64,000 bases of DNA from assembly GCA_013032095.1 (NCBI GenBank), contig WQBJ01000003.1, positions 1 to 64,000 of the forward strand, written 5' to 3'. The stretch comes from Ruegeria atlantica. GTDB lineage: Bacteria > Pseudomonadota > Alphaproteobacteria > Rhodobacterales > Rhodobacteraceae. Below the pieces are notes generated by a model, which worked only from the letters and a program-made list of their open reading frames with translations, made no database searches and was not told the DNA's origin. Made by a program: the position numbers and the translations under genes. This document shows positions 1 to 7,759 of the stretch, piece by piece (positions within the stretch are counted from its first letter, which is position 1; each line of letters starts with the position of its first letter).

Positions 1-55
1 AAATCGCTGTCCCGTAATTACTGAAATGCCTGTCCGGGAATTAGTGAAACCCGCA
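1..55. mobile_element. Terminal segment of an IS21-like insertion sequence (partial, runs off left edge)
   Basis: Two imperfect 19-bp direct repeats lie at 8-26 and 31-49, 23 bp apart and matching at 16 of 19 positions (core aattastgaaa). Read on the minus strand, the terminus would begin TGCGGG at about position 55. Several short repeats inside one end are typical of IS21-family termini. The coding frame of the gene to the right is interrupted exactly here, which supports an insertion boundary. No transposase lies inside the window, so the family name is tentative. Confidence 0.4.
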
Positions 56-166
56 TAGATGTGAGAGCGCGCCGTAATCGTCAAGCGGTCCACCTCCCGA
101 CTGAAGGTTGAGCCACATCTCCCGGTCTTGCGCAGGCCATTCGTCGAGCGGCAGAACAAGGCTCAT
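41..166 (-). pseudogene. 5' remnant of a second tyrosine-recombinase gene, truncated by the IS end
   Basis: A 41-codon frame starts with ATG overlapping the TGA of the upstream integrase (TGATG), the usual sign of translational coupling. It begins MSLVLPLDEWPAQD, and the segment with GGPLDDYGAL resembles the N-terminal arm-binding region of tyrosine-type integrases that occur as coupled pairs or trios. After about residue 36 the frame enters the repeat-rich IS end and stops at once. I read it as the decapitated start of a partner integrase. The short length makes homology uncertain. Confidence 0.5.
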
Positions 167-1863
167 CAGCGACGCCCTTTCTTGGCGTCTATCAGGTCAG
201 CAAAGGCGCGTGTTGCCGAACGTGCCTCAAGACCGGAATACATGTTGATGGTGTGGCTGACCTCCGAATGCCCTAGCAACCGGCGCGCAACCTCGTAGCC
301 GCCGGGATTGGCGTCGAGCCAGTTCATCACCGCGAAATGCCGAAACAGGTGGGCATTCATCTCCAACCCTGTTTCCTTCCGGATCCGTTTGGAGACACGG
401 GCAGACAAAACGCCGGAATCAACCGAATGTTGACCATTCCGGCGGGGAAAAAGCCAAGGCGTTCCCGCGGGGCAGAGCTCCGGGCAGCGAGATTTGAGAT
501 GTACGTCGATCATGCGCAATACATCATGCGGGATCTCGAACTCGACGGGTCGATCATTTTTGGTCTCGCCGTCTTCCAGAACCAGGTAGGCTCGGCCATC
601 ACCGGGACGGTGCAGGTGGCGTTCCAGGTGGATGCCAGCCAGGTTCTTCACGCGAACTGGGCAGACCAGCAGGGTGGCGATGGCGAGCGCATCTTCGCGT
701 GCCAGAGCCCAGCCATACGGCTTGGACGTGCCGCGTGGTCGCGCGAAAATCCGTTCAGGCAGAAGCAGCAGGCGCTGCTGATGCCGGTCCTCCTGCAACA
801 CCCGCAGCCGGCTTCGGTTTTTTTGGGTCATGCCATTCTGAGGTTTGACGGCTAGGCGCGCGGCAAGCCCCGACAGCGCGTCCCGGGTGTCATCGGGTGC
901 ATTGAGTATCCGGGCCAAGTTGCGGAGCAGCGCGGCGATCTCGCTGATCATCTTTGTGGTCTGGTTGTTGGTGCGCGATAACATCTGGCGCAAACCCCGT
1001 TCAGCCATCGTCGGATTAATCAGGACGTCCAATCCGCCAATCTCCGCGATCGGGATACCAGAGTGAACGAGTTCGGAGGCAAGCCGAACCAACTGTCTTT
1101 GGTATTGGGACAGGGTCGCGGGTCGGAGTGCCCTGTTCTGACCGTTATCTGCCAAGGGGTCTGGATTGGACAGACGAAGTATCAGCTTTGCAAGAGCAGT
1201 TTGGAATGGCGCTGGAAACGCGGTCACCGGAAAAGTGATGACCTTCCGACGCGATTGCAGAGGCAGAGCGGCCTTGGGCCATTGTGAAATACGTCGAGCC
1301 GCCAGGTTCCAGCCGTTGACAGCGGCACGATATGCAACCTCAGGAGATTTGCTGATCTCGTTATGCTCAAGGGCTACTCGATAGGCTTGAGCATGCTCTT
1401 CACACACAGTGGCAGGTTTGACGCCCTGCCGGTTTAGAAAGTGCACGAAGCGGCAGAGCGCGGGTTGCAATGTTTTGTCACCGGACGCCAGAACAGCTGC
1501 CCAGAGCGTGTGCCAATCGGGAGACAGATCATCGATCCGGTTGAAGCGGCGTTCCACCAGCCCGAAATGCGCGAGCGCGGACCGGGCATCACTGACCGCA
1601 TTTTGCCAGCTCTTTGGAGACAGACCAAGCGCAGCCGGTGCAACTTTGGTCAAACGAGGCTGCAACCAGCGGCTATCGCAAGGCACATCCTCAGGAGGCA
1701 ATCCAAGGGCTTTGGATGTTCGGCGCAGGCCGGAGATCATATCGCGGCGGCGTCCGTCTGTCAGAGAGCTATCGGAGCGCAGCTGTTCGATAAGCTCGGC
1801 GAACATCGGTGTGTCGGCTTTGACAAAGGCCAGCGTCAATGAAACGGGGCTCTGGCTAGTCAT
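166..1863 (-). CDS. Large tyrosine-type site-specific recombinase/integrase
   Basis: This 565-residue protein has a tyrosine-recombinase C-terminal catalytic domain. It has an arginine in a CPVR segment near residue 400, a TKN lysine, an HxxR box at H505-R508 (HLFRH), H532 in LLGH, and the nucleophile Y542 in NMYSG. The first ~370 residues would hold core- and arm-binding domains. The family cuts and rejoins DNA to integrate or excise elements. The enzyme looks intact. It follows two small genes on the same strand and overlaps by TGATG a second, truncated integrase frame, so it was probably part of a multi-recombinase module. Such modules move as genomic-island integrases rather than phage integrases. 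Loss of the partner may have immobilised the element. The target site is unknown. Confidence 0.88.
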   Translation of the reverse strand: MTSQSPVSLTLAFVKADTPMFAELIEQLRSDSSLTDGRRRDMISGLRRTSKALGLPPEDVPCDSRWLQPRLTKVAPAALGLSPKSWQNAVSDARSALAHFGLVERRFNRIDDLSPDWHTLWAAVLASGDKTLQPALCRFVHFLNRQGVKPATVCEEHAQAYRVALEHNEISKSPEVAYRAAVNGWNLAARRISQWPKAALPLQSRRKVITFPVTAFPAPFQTALAKLILRLSNPDPLADNGQNRALRPATLSQYQRQLVRLASELVHSGIPIAEIGGLDVLINPTMAERGLRQMLSRTNNQTTKMISEIAALLRNLARILNAPDDTRDALSGLAARLAVKPQNGMTQKNRSRLRVLQEDRHQQRLLLLPERIFARPRGTSKPYGWALAREDALAIATLLVCPVRVKNLAGIHLERHLHRPGDGRAYLVLEDGETKNDRPVEFEIPHDVLRMIDVHLKSRCPELCPAGTPWLFPRRNGQHSVDSGVLSARVSKRIRKETGLEMNAHLFRHFAVMNWLDANPGGYEVARRLLGHSEVSHTINMYSGLEARSATRAFADLIDAKKGRR

Positions 1864-2029
1864 CGGGATTACGTTCCTTTGGACATGTCAGGTCTCGGGT
1901 GGACGGGTGTGGACAGGAGGTCCGATTCGGGAAAAGCGTAGCACAAAAAGTTAGAAACTTACGGGCAGGCCCTCTTCCCGAAATGCATATAACACACTGA
2001 TATTAATGAACATTAATGGACGTGAGTGC

Positions 2030-2236
2030 CTACCAGCACTGTGCCTGCCGGTAGACGGCATGAGCTGCCGGATCAATGCGGATGAGGCGTCCGCCGGGGC
2101 CGACCCGAATAACCTCAAGCAGGCCTGACGCAATCGCACGGCGCACCGTCTTCTCGGAGCAATTGTCCAGTTCAGCGACGTCTTTCACCGTCAGAAGTTT
2201 GCGGGTTTGTTTAGTCTTCGCTTTGATATGTGGCAT
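2030..2236 (-). CDS. Small helix-turn-helix (excisionase-like) DNA-binding protein
   Basis: 68 residues. After a basic start (MPHIKAKTKQTRK) it carries an excisionase/MerR-like winged helix: LLTVKDVAEL, then SEKTVRRAIASG, and a wing containing GPGGRLIRI. I chose the ATG at 2236 because AGGAGG lies nine bases upstream; longer in-frame starts lack such a site. The start overlaps the 3' end of the 57-codon gene, and the integrase follows 166 bp downstream on the same strand. It is therefore probably the directionality factor or regulator of the integrase module. Confidence 0.75.
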   Translation of the reverse strand: MPHIKAKTKQTRKLLTVKDVAELDNCSEKTVRRAIASGLLEVIRVGPGGRLIRIDPAAHAVYRQAQCW

Positions 2237-2384
2237 CCTGATGCGCCTCCTGTTGGTCAGAGACGTTCCGGCCCAGTTCCCGTACTGCCTGGGCAGCCAG
2301 CAATCGGACCAACTGGTCAATCGCTGTCTCAACCTGCTTGTGCGCGTGGTCGTCAGAAGGGGGTATGGCAGGAACGCGTGTCAT
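2211..2384 (-). CDS. Small protein of unknown function, first gene of the integrase module
   Basis: A 57-codon frame (MTRVPAIPPSDDHAH...) overlaps the following helix-turn-helix gene by 26 bp. The middle is predicted to be an amphipathic helix (VETAIDQLVRLLAAQAVREL) and the tail is acidic and polar. The Shine-Dalgarno site is weak. Tight overlap with a gene that has a strong ribosome site, and the amphipathic periodicity, argue for a real coding gene. No domain is recognised. A helper of the DNA-binding protein or recombinase is conceivable but unproven. Confidence 0.5.
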   Translation of the reverse strand: MTRVPAIPPSDDHAHKQVETAIDQLVRLLAAQAVRELGRNVSDQQEAHQDATYQSED

Positions 2385-2416
2385 GCCATGACCATGACAA
2401 CGCGGGCTTGCTCATT

Positions 2417-3250
2417 CTAAGTGTATTGATTGCCGAATATTGGCTCAGCACAGCGCTCTTCCTGTTCGCGCTCAAGCTTGACGCGAAAATCGTCAATATC
2501 CACGCGGATCGTCTCACCGCTCAGGATTTGCCCCGGCTCGGTGATCATCTTCACGACAGACTGGATGAAGTTGACGAGCGGACCTTGCCGTTGTCCTCCG
2601 GGGCGGCCGTCTGAATATGTCGTATAGGTCAGGGAGCGACCGGCATCTTTCCAGATATAGCAGCAGCTCTCGACGATGTACTGACGACGTTTGTCGCGCG
2701 AGAACCGCTTGTCTCGGGGCGACATCTCCGCAACCGCGCCTTGCGTCCCATAGATGCGTCGGATGTCATCCACGATGTCTTTGCTAAGTGTTGTTGCGGA
2801 CTCTAGCTTGTCTAGGACTTGAGGAAGAAGGTCTGAGTCTTCTGGCGTCGACGCGAAATAAGTCGAAAGCGAGCCCAATGCGTTCCGGAGTTCTTGTGCA
2901 GTAATTGTGCCCCGTTTGGCTTCCCGCAGGAATGTCTTGAGGTGCTTTTGACCTCGTTCAATCGCTTGCGAGCGACGAACCTCAGTCAGATTGATCGCGA
3001 TGTCGTCATCGTTATTGAGGCAGTTCCCAAGAAGTACAGAAAGTTCGTGCGTGAGCGTTGTTGGCAGATCAAACTGCTCGCACAAGCCCCCGATCATGTC
3101 CTCGGAAAGAGCGCCGCGTTCTCCATAGCTGCCGAGCTTCCACGACATAGAGGACTTGATCCCATCCATGTGCGGATAGACGGAATAGTCACCTTCAGTA
3201 TCTGTAACGTCTCGATTGCAATTTAGATCGCTGTCCGCGTTAGCGCTCAT
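2417..3250 (-). CDS. Hypothetical protein, probable cargo of the integrative element
   Basis: 277 residues, soluble, no signal peptide and no membrane segment. GGAGAA lies just upstream of ATG 3250. The N-terminal half is charged and helical (around LTEVRRSQAIERGQKHLKTF). The C-terminal third is rich in conserved-looking aromatic and glycine positions (SCCYIWKDAGRSLTY, GGQRQGPLVNF, GETIRVDIDDF) and could be a compact domain. I do not recognise the family. It sits 33 bp upstream of the small integrase-linked gene on the same strand, so cargo of that element is a fair guess. A defence or regulatory role cannot be judged from sequence alone. Confidence 0.7.
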   Translation of the reverse strand: MSANADSDLNCNRDVTDTEGDYSVYPHMDGIKSSMSWKLGSYGERGALSEDMIGGLCEQFDLPTTLTHELSVLLGNCLNNDDDIAINLTEVRRSQAIERGQKHLKTFLREAKRGTITAQELRNALGSLSTYFASTPEDSDLLPQVLDKLESATTLSKDIVDDIRRIYGTQGAVAEMSPRDKRFSRDKRRQYIVESCCYIWKDAGRSLTYTTYSDGRPGGQRQGPLVNFIQSVVKMITEPGQILSGETIRVDIDDFRVKLEREQEERCAEPIFGNQYT

Positions 3251-3424
3251 CTTATTCTCCGTTTAGCACGTTCTGTAGTCGGGTCACACGCCCAATAGCC
3301 GACGCACATCAAGGCAGTACTGTTTGCTCAGAAAGCGCTGGTTGAGACGAGGCGACCCCCTCAAAGGTTGCACACAAAAAAAAGAACAGGAAGAGAACAA
3401 TTTGGTTAGGTTCTGTGTCGAGCC

Positions 3425-3475
3425 GCTGACCCGAACCGCCTGCGCTATTGGTGGGCTGCGGCGCTTCGGGTCAGC
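3425..3475. repeat. 11-bp perfect inverted repeat, 29-bp spacer
   Basis: gctgacccgaa at 3425-3435 is mirrored by ttcgggtcagc at 3465-3475, and the inner flanks are also GC-rich and partly complementary. As RNA it would form a long stem-loop; as DNA it could be a recombination or protein-binding site. It lies between the integrase-linked genes and the transporter, with no gene of its own. Confidence 0.5.
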
Positions 3476-3718
3476 TAAGGTTTGTACAACTTGCGGCCGC
3501 GCGAGACACAAAGAGCTAAAAAAAGCAGATCAATACACTTAGTCAGATAGAGCGCGAAATCGGACGTTCCGGATCGGGATGGGCCTCCCCGTCACCGTTG
3601 CGCCCGGTTTATTCTTGCTGCTTTCCCTGGTGAACGATCAAAAAAAGCGGTGACCACGGTATGTTCACGAACGGCCTCCAAGGTGAACAGGAGACGACAC
3701 CTCATCTACGCCAGTCTT

Positions 3719-3744
3719 TTGCTGCCATTCAGGCAGCAATTTTT
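3719..3744 (+). terminator. Intrinsic terminator-like hairpin, orphan on the plus strand
   Basis: An 8-bp perfect stem (ttgctgcc/ggcagcaa) with a 5-nt loop is followed by five T on the plus strand. No plus-strand protein gene lies upstream, so it may end a small non-coding transcript. On the minus strand the hairpin lacks a following T run. Confidence 0.55.
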
Positions 3745-3909
3745 GTGAGACGACGCTTGTGAGGGAAGGAGAGTATTTTATACGTAGGTGCAATCTAAGT
3801 GATTGGTCCGAATACAGATTTGCTATCTTCAATTAAGTCAAAACATTGCCAAGAGAATGTATTGGCAAAGAAGAGTTCGTGTAGGCGCCGATAGGCGACA
3901 GCAGTGCAG

Positions 3910-4854
3910 TTAATCCTCCGACGATCTAAACACCTCACGACCGATCTCCGAAACCACAATTAGAACTTCTACCCGGGCAAATTGCGAACTTAGCCTTTTG
4001 TTCAGTGACATGGACAGTTTGTCCATGTCTCTTCCTGAAACCTGCTTTTTGGGATCTATGAAAACGACCACAGAATGTGTCCGACCTGTTTTCATGACAA
4101 CGACGTCGATAATATCTATGTCTTCATTGGAGAAATGCTCTTCTGCGGAAATTCTCACCTCTTTGACGATCTCATTTCCCGCTGAGATACCGACCAACTC
4201 ACCCAAGCTGCTTTTGAAGTCCGCCCAATAGGTGCCAGAGGCAACACAGCACAAACAAATGACAATTATCGAATCGCCTATCGGAGCAACAACCGAGAGA
4301 GGGCCATCTTGAAACAGGTATACCAAGCCAAAACCGATGCCTGCAGTGCCAGTGATAACCCCATCAAATGCTGCTGCCCGGGACTCCAACTTCAAAATGT
4401 CGCTCTGCTCTCCTGTTTTTTTCCAGCAACGTAGGTGATTTGCCCAGAGCCCAACGCAAATTAGGCAAATCACGACGGTGTAGACACCAATGACTTCGAA
4501 TTTCACCGGCGCGGGAACTGTACCGCCTATATATGAAGCAATTTTCGCCAACGCGTTGGTAAAAGCAAATGCGACCAGACCTAAAAGCGACAAGGCACGA
4601 AACGTGGTGAAAACTGCTTCATCGGCAGCATAGCCAAACGGTCTTAAATCGTCGGGGCGGGCTGATGACTGTCTGCCTACGCGAACAGCTATGATTGCAG
4701 CAAAAAAGCCCACGAGAGAGAAGAGCCCATCAACTAGAAGGGCTTGGGAGTTCGAGAGGATCGAAGCCAAGACGCCAGCGAATCCCATTGCAAGGTTGCC
4801 CACCATGCCAACTCGCAGGGCGGAGCTTTCGACATTCTGTGCTGTAGCCGACAT
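3910..4854 (-). CDS. Cation-diffusion-facilitator-like transporter with altered metal site
   Basis: 314 residues with about six membrane segments (residues ~15-220) and a cytoplasmic C-terminal domain of ferredoxin-like character (~220-310, EVRISAEEHF...VVVMKTGRTHSVVVFI), the layout of CDF efflux proteins. By eye alignment, TM2 keeps the first aspartate (D42 in ALLVDGLFSL), but the second ligand position is serine. In TM5 (RAAAFDGV) the aspartate remains while the usual histidine four residues earlier is alanine. Classical CDF proteins export Zn2+, Fe2+ or Mn2+ in exchange for protons. With two of four site ligands changed, the substrate is uncertain. The start follows the stop of the upstream small gene by one base, implying co-transcription. 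Confidence 0.8.
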   Translation of the reverse strand: MSATAQNVESSALRVGMVGNLAMGFAGVLASILSNSQALLVDGLFSLVGFFAAIIAVRVGRQSSARPDDLRPFGYAADEAVFTTFRALSLLGLVAFAFTNALAKIASYIGGTVPAPVKFEVIGVYTVVICLICVGLWANHLRCWKKTGEQSDILKLESRAAAFDGVITGTAGIGFGLVYLFQDGPLSVVAPIGDSIIVICLCCVASGTYWADFKSSLGELVGISAGNEIVKEVRISAEEHFSNEDIDIIDVVVMKTGRTHSVVVFIDPKKQVSGRDMDKLSMSLNKRLSSQFARVEVLIVVSEIGREVFRSSED

Positions 4855-4855
4855 T

Positions 4856-5179
4856 CTACCTTGCTTCTGCTGGTTTGGAGTGCCTTGCTATTTCCGGTTT
4901 TGACATAGACATGCCCTTACATACAGTTTCTGAAGGTCCGGCGACATATCCCTCAGCATTACGTAGTCCTGTGATACTAGTTGAGCTTTCCGGCTGATAG
5001 ACAGATGTTTTCTCATCGCCAGTTCCAGCGATGTTTAAAAAGCCTATTCCGAGAGGTGACGCGTCCTTTACAGCCGACGGGCACGAAAAGACATCCTGGG
5101 GTAATTCCGAAAATACACTCGGCTGGACCCTGGCGGGGGCATTTGGAACCGCCGCTGTGTGTTTTGGTAAACTTGTCAT
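4856..5179 (-). CDS. Hypothetical 107-residue protein upstream of the CDF-like gene
   Basis: The frame from ATG 5179 has AGGA seven bases upstream and ends one base before the transporter start, which suggests translational coupling. It has no signal peptide, membrane segment or recognisable domain, and it is rich in Ser, Pro, Gly and Glu (TGDEKTSVYQPESSTSITG), suggesting disorder. The coding case rests mainly on the coupling. It could be a leader frame or a degenerate gene. Confidence 0.4.
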   Translation of the reverse strand: MTSLPKHTAAVPNAPARVQPSVFSELPQDVFSCPSAVKDASPLGIGFLNIAGTGDEKTSVYQPESSTSITGLRNAEGYVAGPSETVCKGMSMSKPEIARHSKPAEAR

Positions 5180-5201
5180 ACCCCGGTCCTGATACACGAA
5201 A

Positions 5202-5219
5202 CGCAGAGATACCTCTGCG
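5202..5219. promoter_or_regulatory. Near-palindrome upstream of the small gene/CDF pair
   Basis: cgcagag at 5202-5208 and ctctgcg at 5213-5219 form a 7-bp inverted repeat with a 4-bp centre, 23 bp upstream of the ATG at 5179. The size and position fit a repressor operator or a short 5'-UTR hairpin. Nothing shows which. Confidence 0.3.
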
Positions 5220-5391
5220 ACGTGTCTATCGTGGCAAAAGAGAACCTAAGTGTCGCTTTGCCAAAAAGTGTCCTTTTGATCTGACACCATTTAGCCCTAG
5301 CGTCCTTCCGCGACGCCATTGCCGTTGGAAGTAAATTCTCCGGGCAGTTGCGGGTCATGAGCGCTGCTAATCGCCGGTGCCGGACTCTCCC

Positions 5392-6663
5392 CTATGGTTC
5401 TCCGGAAATGCGCGGGTGGATATAGTCCGGTTCGATCCCGTCTTTTTTCATTGCGATGCCGGTTAGAAACTGGAACATGGTTCGCCGAACAAGCCGCGCG
5501 GTCTGTTGACCGCGGTTGTCGTAGAAGGGGTTGAACTCCACAAAATCAACACCAACGATGGTCTTTGTCGCAGCAAATTGGCGCAGCATCGGGAAAAGGT
5601 CTTCAGGATGAGATCCAATGGGCGAAGAGGAGCCCGTTCCGGGCGCATAGCTCATGTCAAAAGTATCGATGTCAAAACTCACATAGACCAAATCGATGTC
5701 CGCGAGGTCCTCGTACATTTTGTTGAACGTTTCCTCGACTCCATCCCGGCGGATTTCGTGGATGTGATAGACCTTCCCCCCTTCAGAGGCCACCTGATCC
5801 CACTCTTCGGGACCAAAGACTGGTGTAGACATGCCGTATTGAATAACATGTCGTCCTTCGACCATACCTTCCTGAACAGCGCGATTCATAAAGCTGCCTG
5901 AATGGTAATAGGCACCAAACTTACCCATGCCAGCGTCTCGGTCGAGATGGACATCGAAATGTACGAAAGCGACGTTGTTCTTTCCGTAGACATCGACGAT
6001 GCCGCGGAACGTGCCGTTTGGAACCGAGTGGTCCCCCCCAACGATAAAGGGAATTGCACCGACGGAAGCAACTTCCCGTGTCATCCGACGGATTTCCTCT
6101 AAGGTTGCCGCCTGATTGTAGGCATTTAGTCCAGCATCACCGTAATCAACCGCATTTAGGATTGTGAAAGGAGCGAGAAGGGTCTCGTATTCAACCCAAC
6201 TCAGCGGGAATTTGGGATCTCCGTAACCGCCATAGTCGCGTGTGGTCCGCACCTCGGCCGGTGCCCACATGTTGCCCGCCGAATGCGGAAGCGCTCCGGT
6301 TGGTGCGCCAAATATGGCGACATCGATCTCGCCGGCCTGTAGATCTTCGGGTGTAAGAGCGACGGGCAGCTTAAAGAACGTTTGAATGCCTACAGGCTCC
6401 ATCTGGAGTTGATATCTTTGTACGTCCATTGGTCCTGCAGGACGTCCGGATGCTTCACGCTCCGCCCGCCAGATGTCCGTCGACTTGTCCTGTTTGATAT
6501 TCATCTTTGATGGGTCGTCGGGGACTTGGTGAGGCATCGGTCCGATATTCTCATTCGGCGAAGCTGTGGCGATATCCTTGAGCATTTGTGCCGAAGTTTC
6601 CAAAGGAACGACACCAAGTGCGGCGGTCAAAACAGCGGTGGACAACAATTTGCAATAATTCAT
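5392..6663 (-). CDS. Exported ureohydrolase (agmatinase/arginase family), copy 1
   Basis: 423 residues. A signal peptide (MNYCKLLSTAVLTAALG..., likely cut after TSA near residue 25) directs it out of the cytoplasm. The body carries every metal ligand of the ureohydrolase fold: GGDHS, the FDVHLD triad, a YYHSGS histidine and SFDIDTFD. Family members hydrolyse guanidino compounds (agmatine, arginine, guanidinobutyrate, guanidine) to urea plus an amine, using a binuclear Mn2+ or, in guanidine hydrolases, Ni2+ centre. Most are cytoplasmic, about 300-390 residues, so export and an ~80-residue N-terminal extension are unusual. I chose ATG 6663 because AGGA lies seven bases upstream. It is divergent from an AraC-type regulator, its likely activator. 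The true substrate is unknown. Confidence 0.85.
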   Translation of the reverse strand: MNYCKLLSTAVLTAALGVVPLETSAQMLKDIATASPNENIGPMPHQVPDDPSKMNIKQDKSTDIWRAEREASGRPAGPMDVQRYQLQMEPVGIQTFFKLPVALTPEDLQAGEIDVAIFGAPTGALPHSAGNMWAPAEVRTTRDYGGYGDPKFPLSWVEYETLLAPFTILNAVDYGDAGLNAYNQAATLEEIRRMTREVASVGAIPFIVGGDHSVPNGTFRGIVDVYGKNNVAFVHFDVHLDRDAGMGKFGAYYHSGSFMNRAVQEGMVEGRHVIQYGMSTPVFGPEEWDQVASEGGKVYHIHEIRRDGVEETFNKMYEDLADIDLVYVSFDIDTFDMSYAPGTGSSSPIGSHPEDLFPMLRQFAATKTIVGVDFVEFNPFYDNRGQQTARLVRRTMFQFLTGIAMKKDGIEPDYIHPRISGEP

Positions 6664-6730
6664 CGTCTGTCCTTTCAAATTCAAAGCAATCTGGATTTGA
6701 GTTTAGTTTGCGGATGATTTTGTAGGACGG

Positions 6731-6746
6731 GTAGCAAGGATGCTAC
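6731..6746. promoter_or_regulatory. Small palindrome in the ureohydrolase-1/araC-1 divergent region
   Basis: gtagca at 6731-6736 and tgctac at 6741-6746 form a 6-bp inverted repeat with a 4-bp centre, in the middle of the 136-bp region between the divergent starts. It is a candidate operator for the adjacent AraC-type regulator. No matching site was found in the second divergent region. Confidence 0.3.
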
Positions 6747-6799
6747 GTAATAAGTGCATTTGGAATTTACGTTTGCAGAATTAATTCTTGCCGAACACT

Positions 6800-7759
6800 A
6801 TGCCGTTCGTAAAAACTAACTGTATGGGTACACAGCGTATTCTTCTGCACGAGGCCGAAGATATTTCGGAATTTCTGTTCCAGACCACTGGGATGATGCC
6901 CGGCTATACCCAGTTTTCGGCGGGCCCCGCTAAACTTGAATACAAGGTTGTCGATTTGGATGGAGTCACGCTGTTGTGGGCTTCGGGGGTCGCTCATTGC
7001 AGATGGCAAGACCAGATGTCTGATGATGGCCGAGTGCATTTTGGCATAGTCCTGAACGCAAAAGACGGCGTCAGATCGCTTGGTCACGAACTTGGTCCTA
7101 AAGACGCGATGCTGTTTCGCCCCGGCCAGGAAATGGACTATGTGTTCCTGGGGCCGGTCGAAACACTGGAAATCGGTGTTTCCAAAGAAATTGCAGACAG
7201 TCTTGGCTGGACTTTTTCCGGAGCTCCTTTGGTACGCATGCGTGGGACGCGATTGCGACGGCTCGAGACTGTGTGTCGCCAAGCAAGCAAGATCATTGTG
7301 TCCAAAGGCGAAGATTTGAGGCCTGAACCAACGGCGGAAGTGCGTGGGATGGTTTTAGATGCACTGGAACGGGTGTTGTTCCCGTGGTTACCTAAAGGTG
7401 ACAAGTCTTACTCGGAACTTAATGAATACACGAAGCGATACTCGGTATTGAAAAACTTTGATCGCCTTCTTTTAGAGTTAGGCGATGGGTTGCCCGGCTT
7501 AAGCTCCATTTCAAAGGAATTGGGCGTTGGGCGGCGCACGTTGTTCTATTCGCTACGTCAGTCGTTAGGCATTACGCCAAGGCGATACATAGAAGTAAGA
7601 CGCCTCGCTGAATTGCGAACCCGGTTGAAAAATTCTGGCCCTGAAGAGAACACAGTTACTGAATTGGCGACCGAACTTGGGTTTGGGGATCTTGGGCGTA
7701 TGGCCGGTAAGTATCGTCGACAGTTTGGAGAGAGCCCGAGCCACACGTTGCGCTCCTAG
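6800..7759 (+). CDS. AraC-family transcriptional regulator 1
   Basis: About 319 residues. The N-terminal ~210 residues resemble the sensor part of AraC regulators of the type that begins with a beta-rich fold (TQFSAGPAKLEYK, LFRPGQEMDYVF). The last ~100 form the double helix-turn-helix: GLSSISKELGVGRRTLFYSLRQSLGITPRRYI, then VTELATELGFGDLGRMAGKYRRQFGESPS, quoted here in pieces as landmarks. It is divergent from exported ureohydrolase 1 and probably controls it. No clear Shine-Dalgarno site marks the start; ATG 6800, TTG 6788 or ATG 6824 are possible. It ends with a 4-bp tail-to-tail overlap with the second AraC gene, which is a paralogue. Confidence 0.85.
   Translation: MPFVKTNCMGTQRILLHEAEDISEFLFQTTGMMPGYTQFSAGPAKLEYKVVDLDGVTLLWASGVAHCRWQDQMSDDGRVHFGIVLNAKDGVRSLGHELGPKDAMLFRPGQEMDYVFLGPVETLEIGVSKEIADSLGWTFSGAPLVRMRGTRLRRLETVCRQASKIIVSKGEDLRPEPTAEVRGMVLDALERVLFPWLPKGDKSYSELNEYTKRYSVLKNFDRLLLELGDGLPGLSSISKELGVGRRTLFYSLRQSLGITPRRYIEVRRLAELRTRLKNSGPEENTVTELATELGFGDLGRMAGKYRRQFGESPSHTLRS

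Larger units (their letters stand above)
3251..3909. other. Gene-free 660-bp stretch with strong dyads
   Basis: No frame here shows convincing coding character or a plausible ribosome site. The stretch holds an 11-bp perfect inverted repeat at 3425-3435/3465-3475 and an intrinsic-terminator-like hairpin at 3719-3744, listed separately. The remainder shows no tRNA or other recognisable RNA. Confidence 0.6.

Noticed and set aside
166..1863. Phage integrase marking a prophage
   Set aside because: No phage structural or lysis genes are near. The two spike genes at 21-22 kb fit the GTA pair and lie far away. The coupled recombinase layout fits an integrative element.
3284..3542. Short frames on both strands (72-75 codons) in the gene-free stretch
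   Set aside because: Low-complexity or arginine-rich composition, no good start, and they overlap the dyad region.
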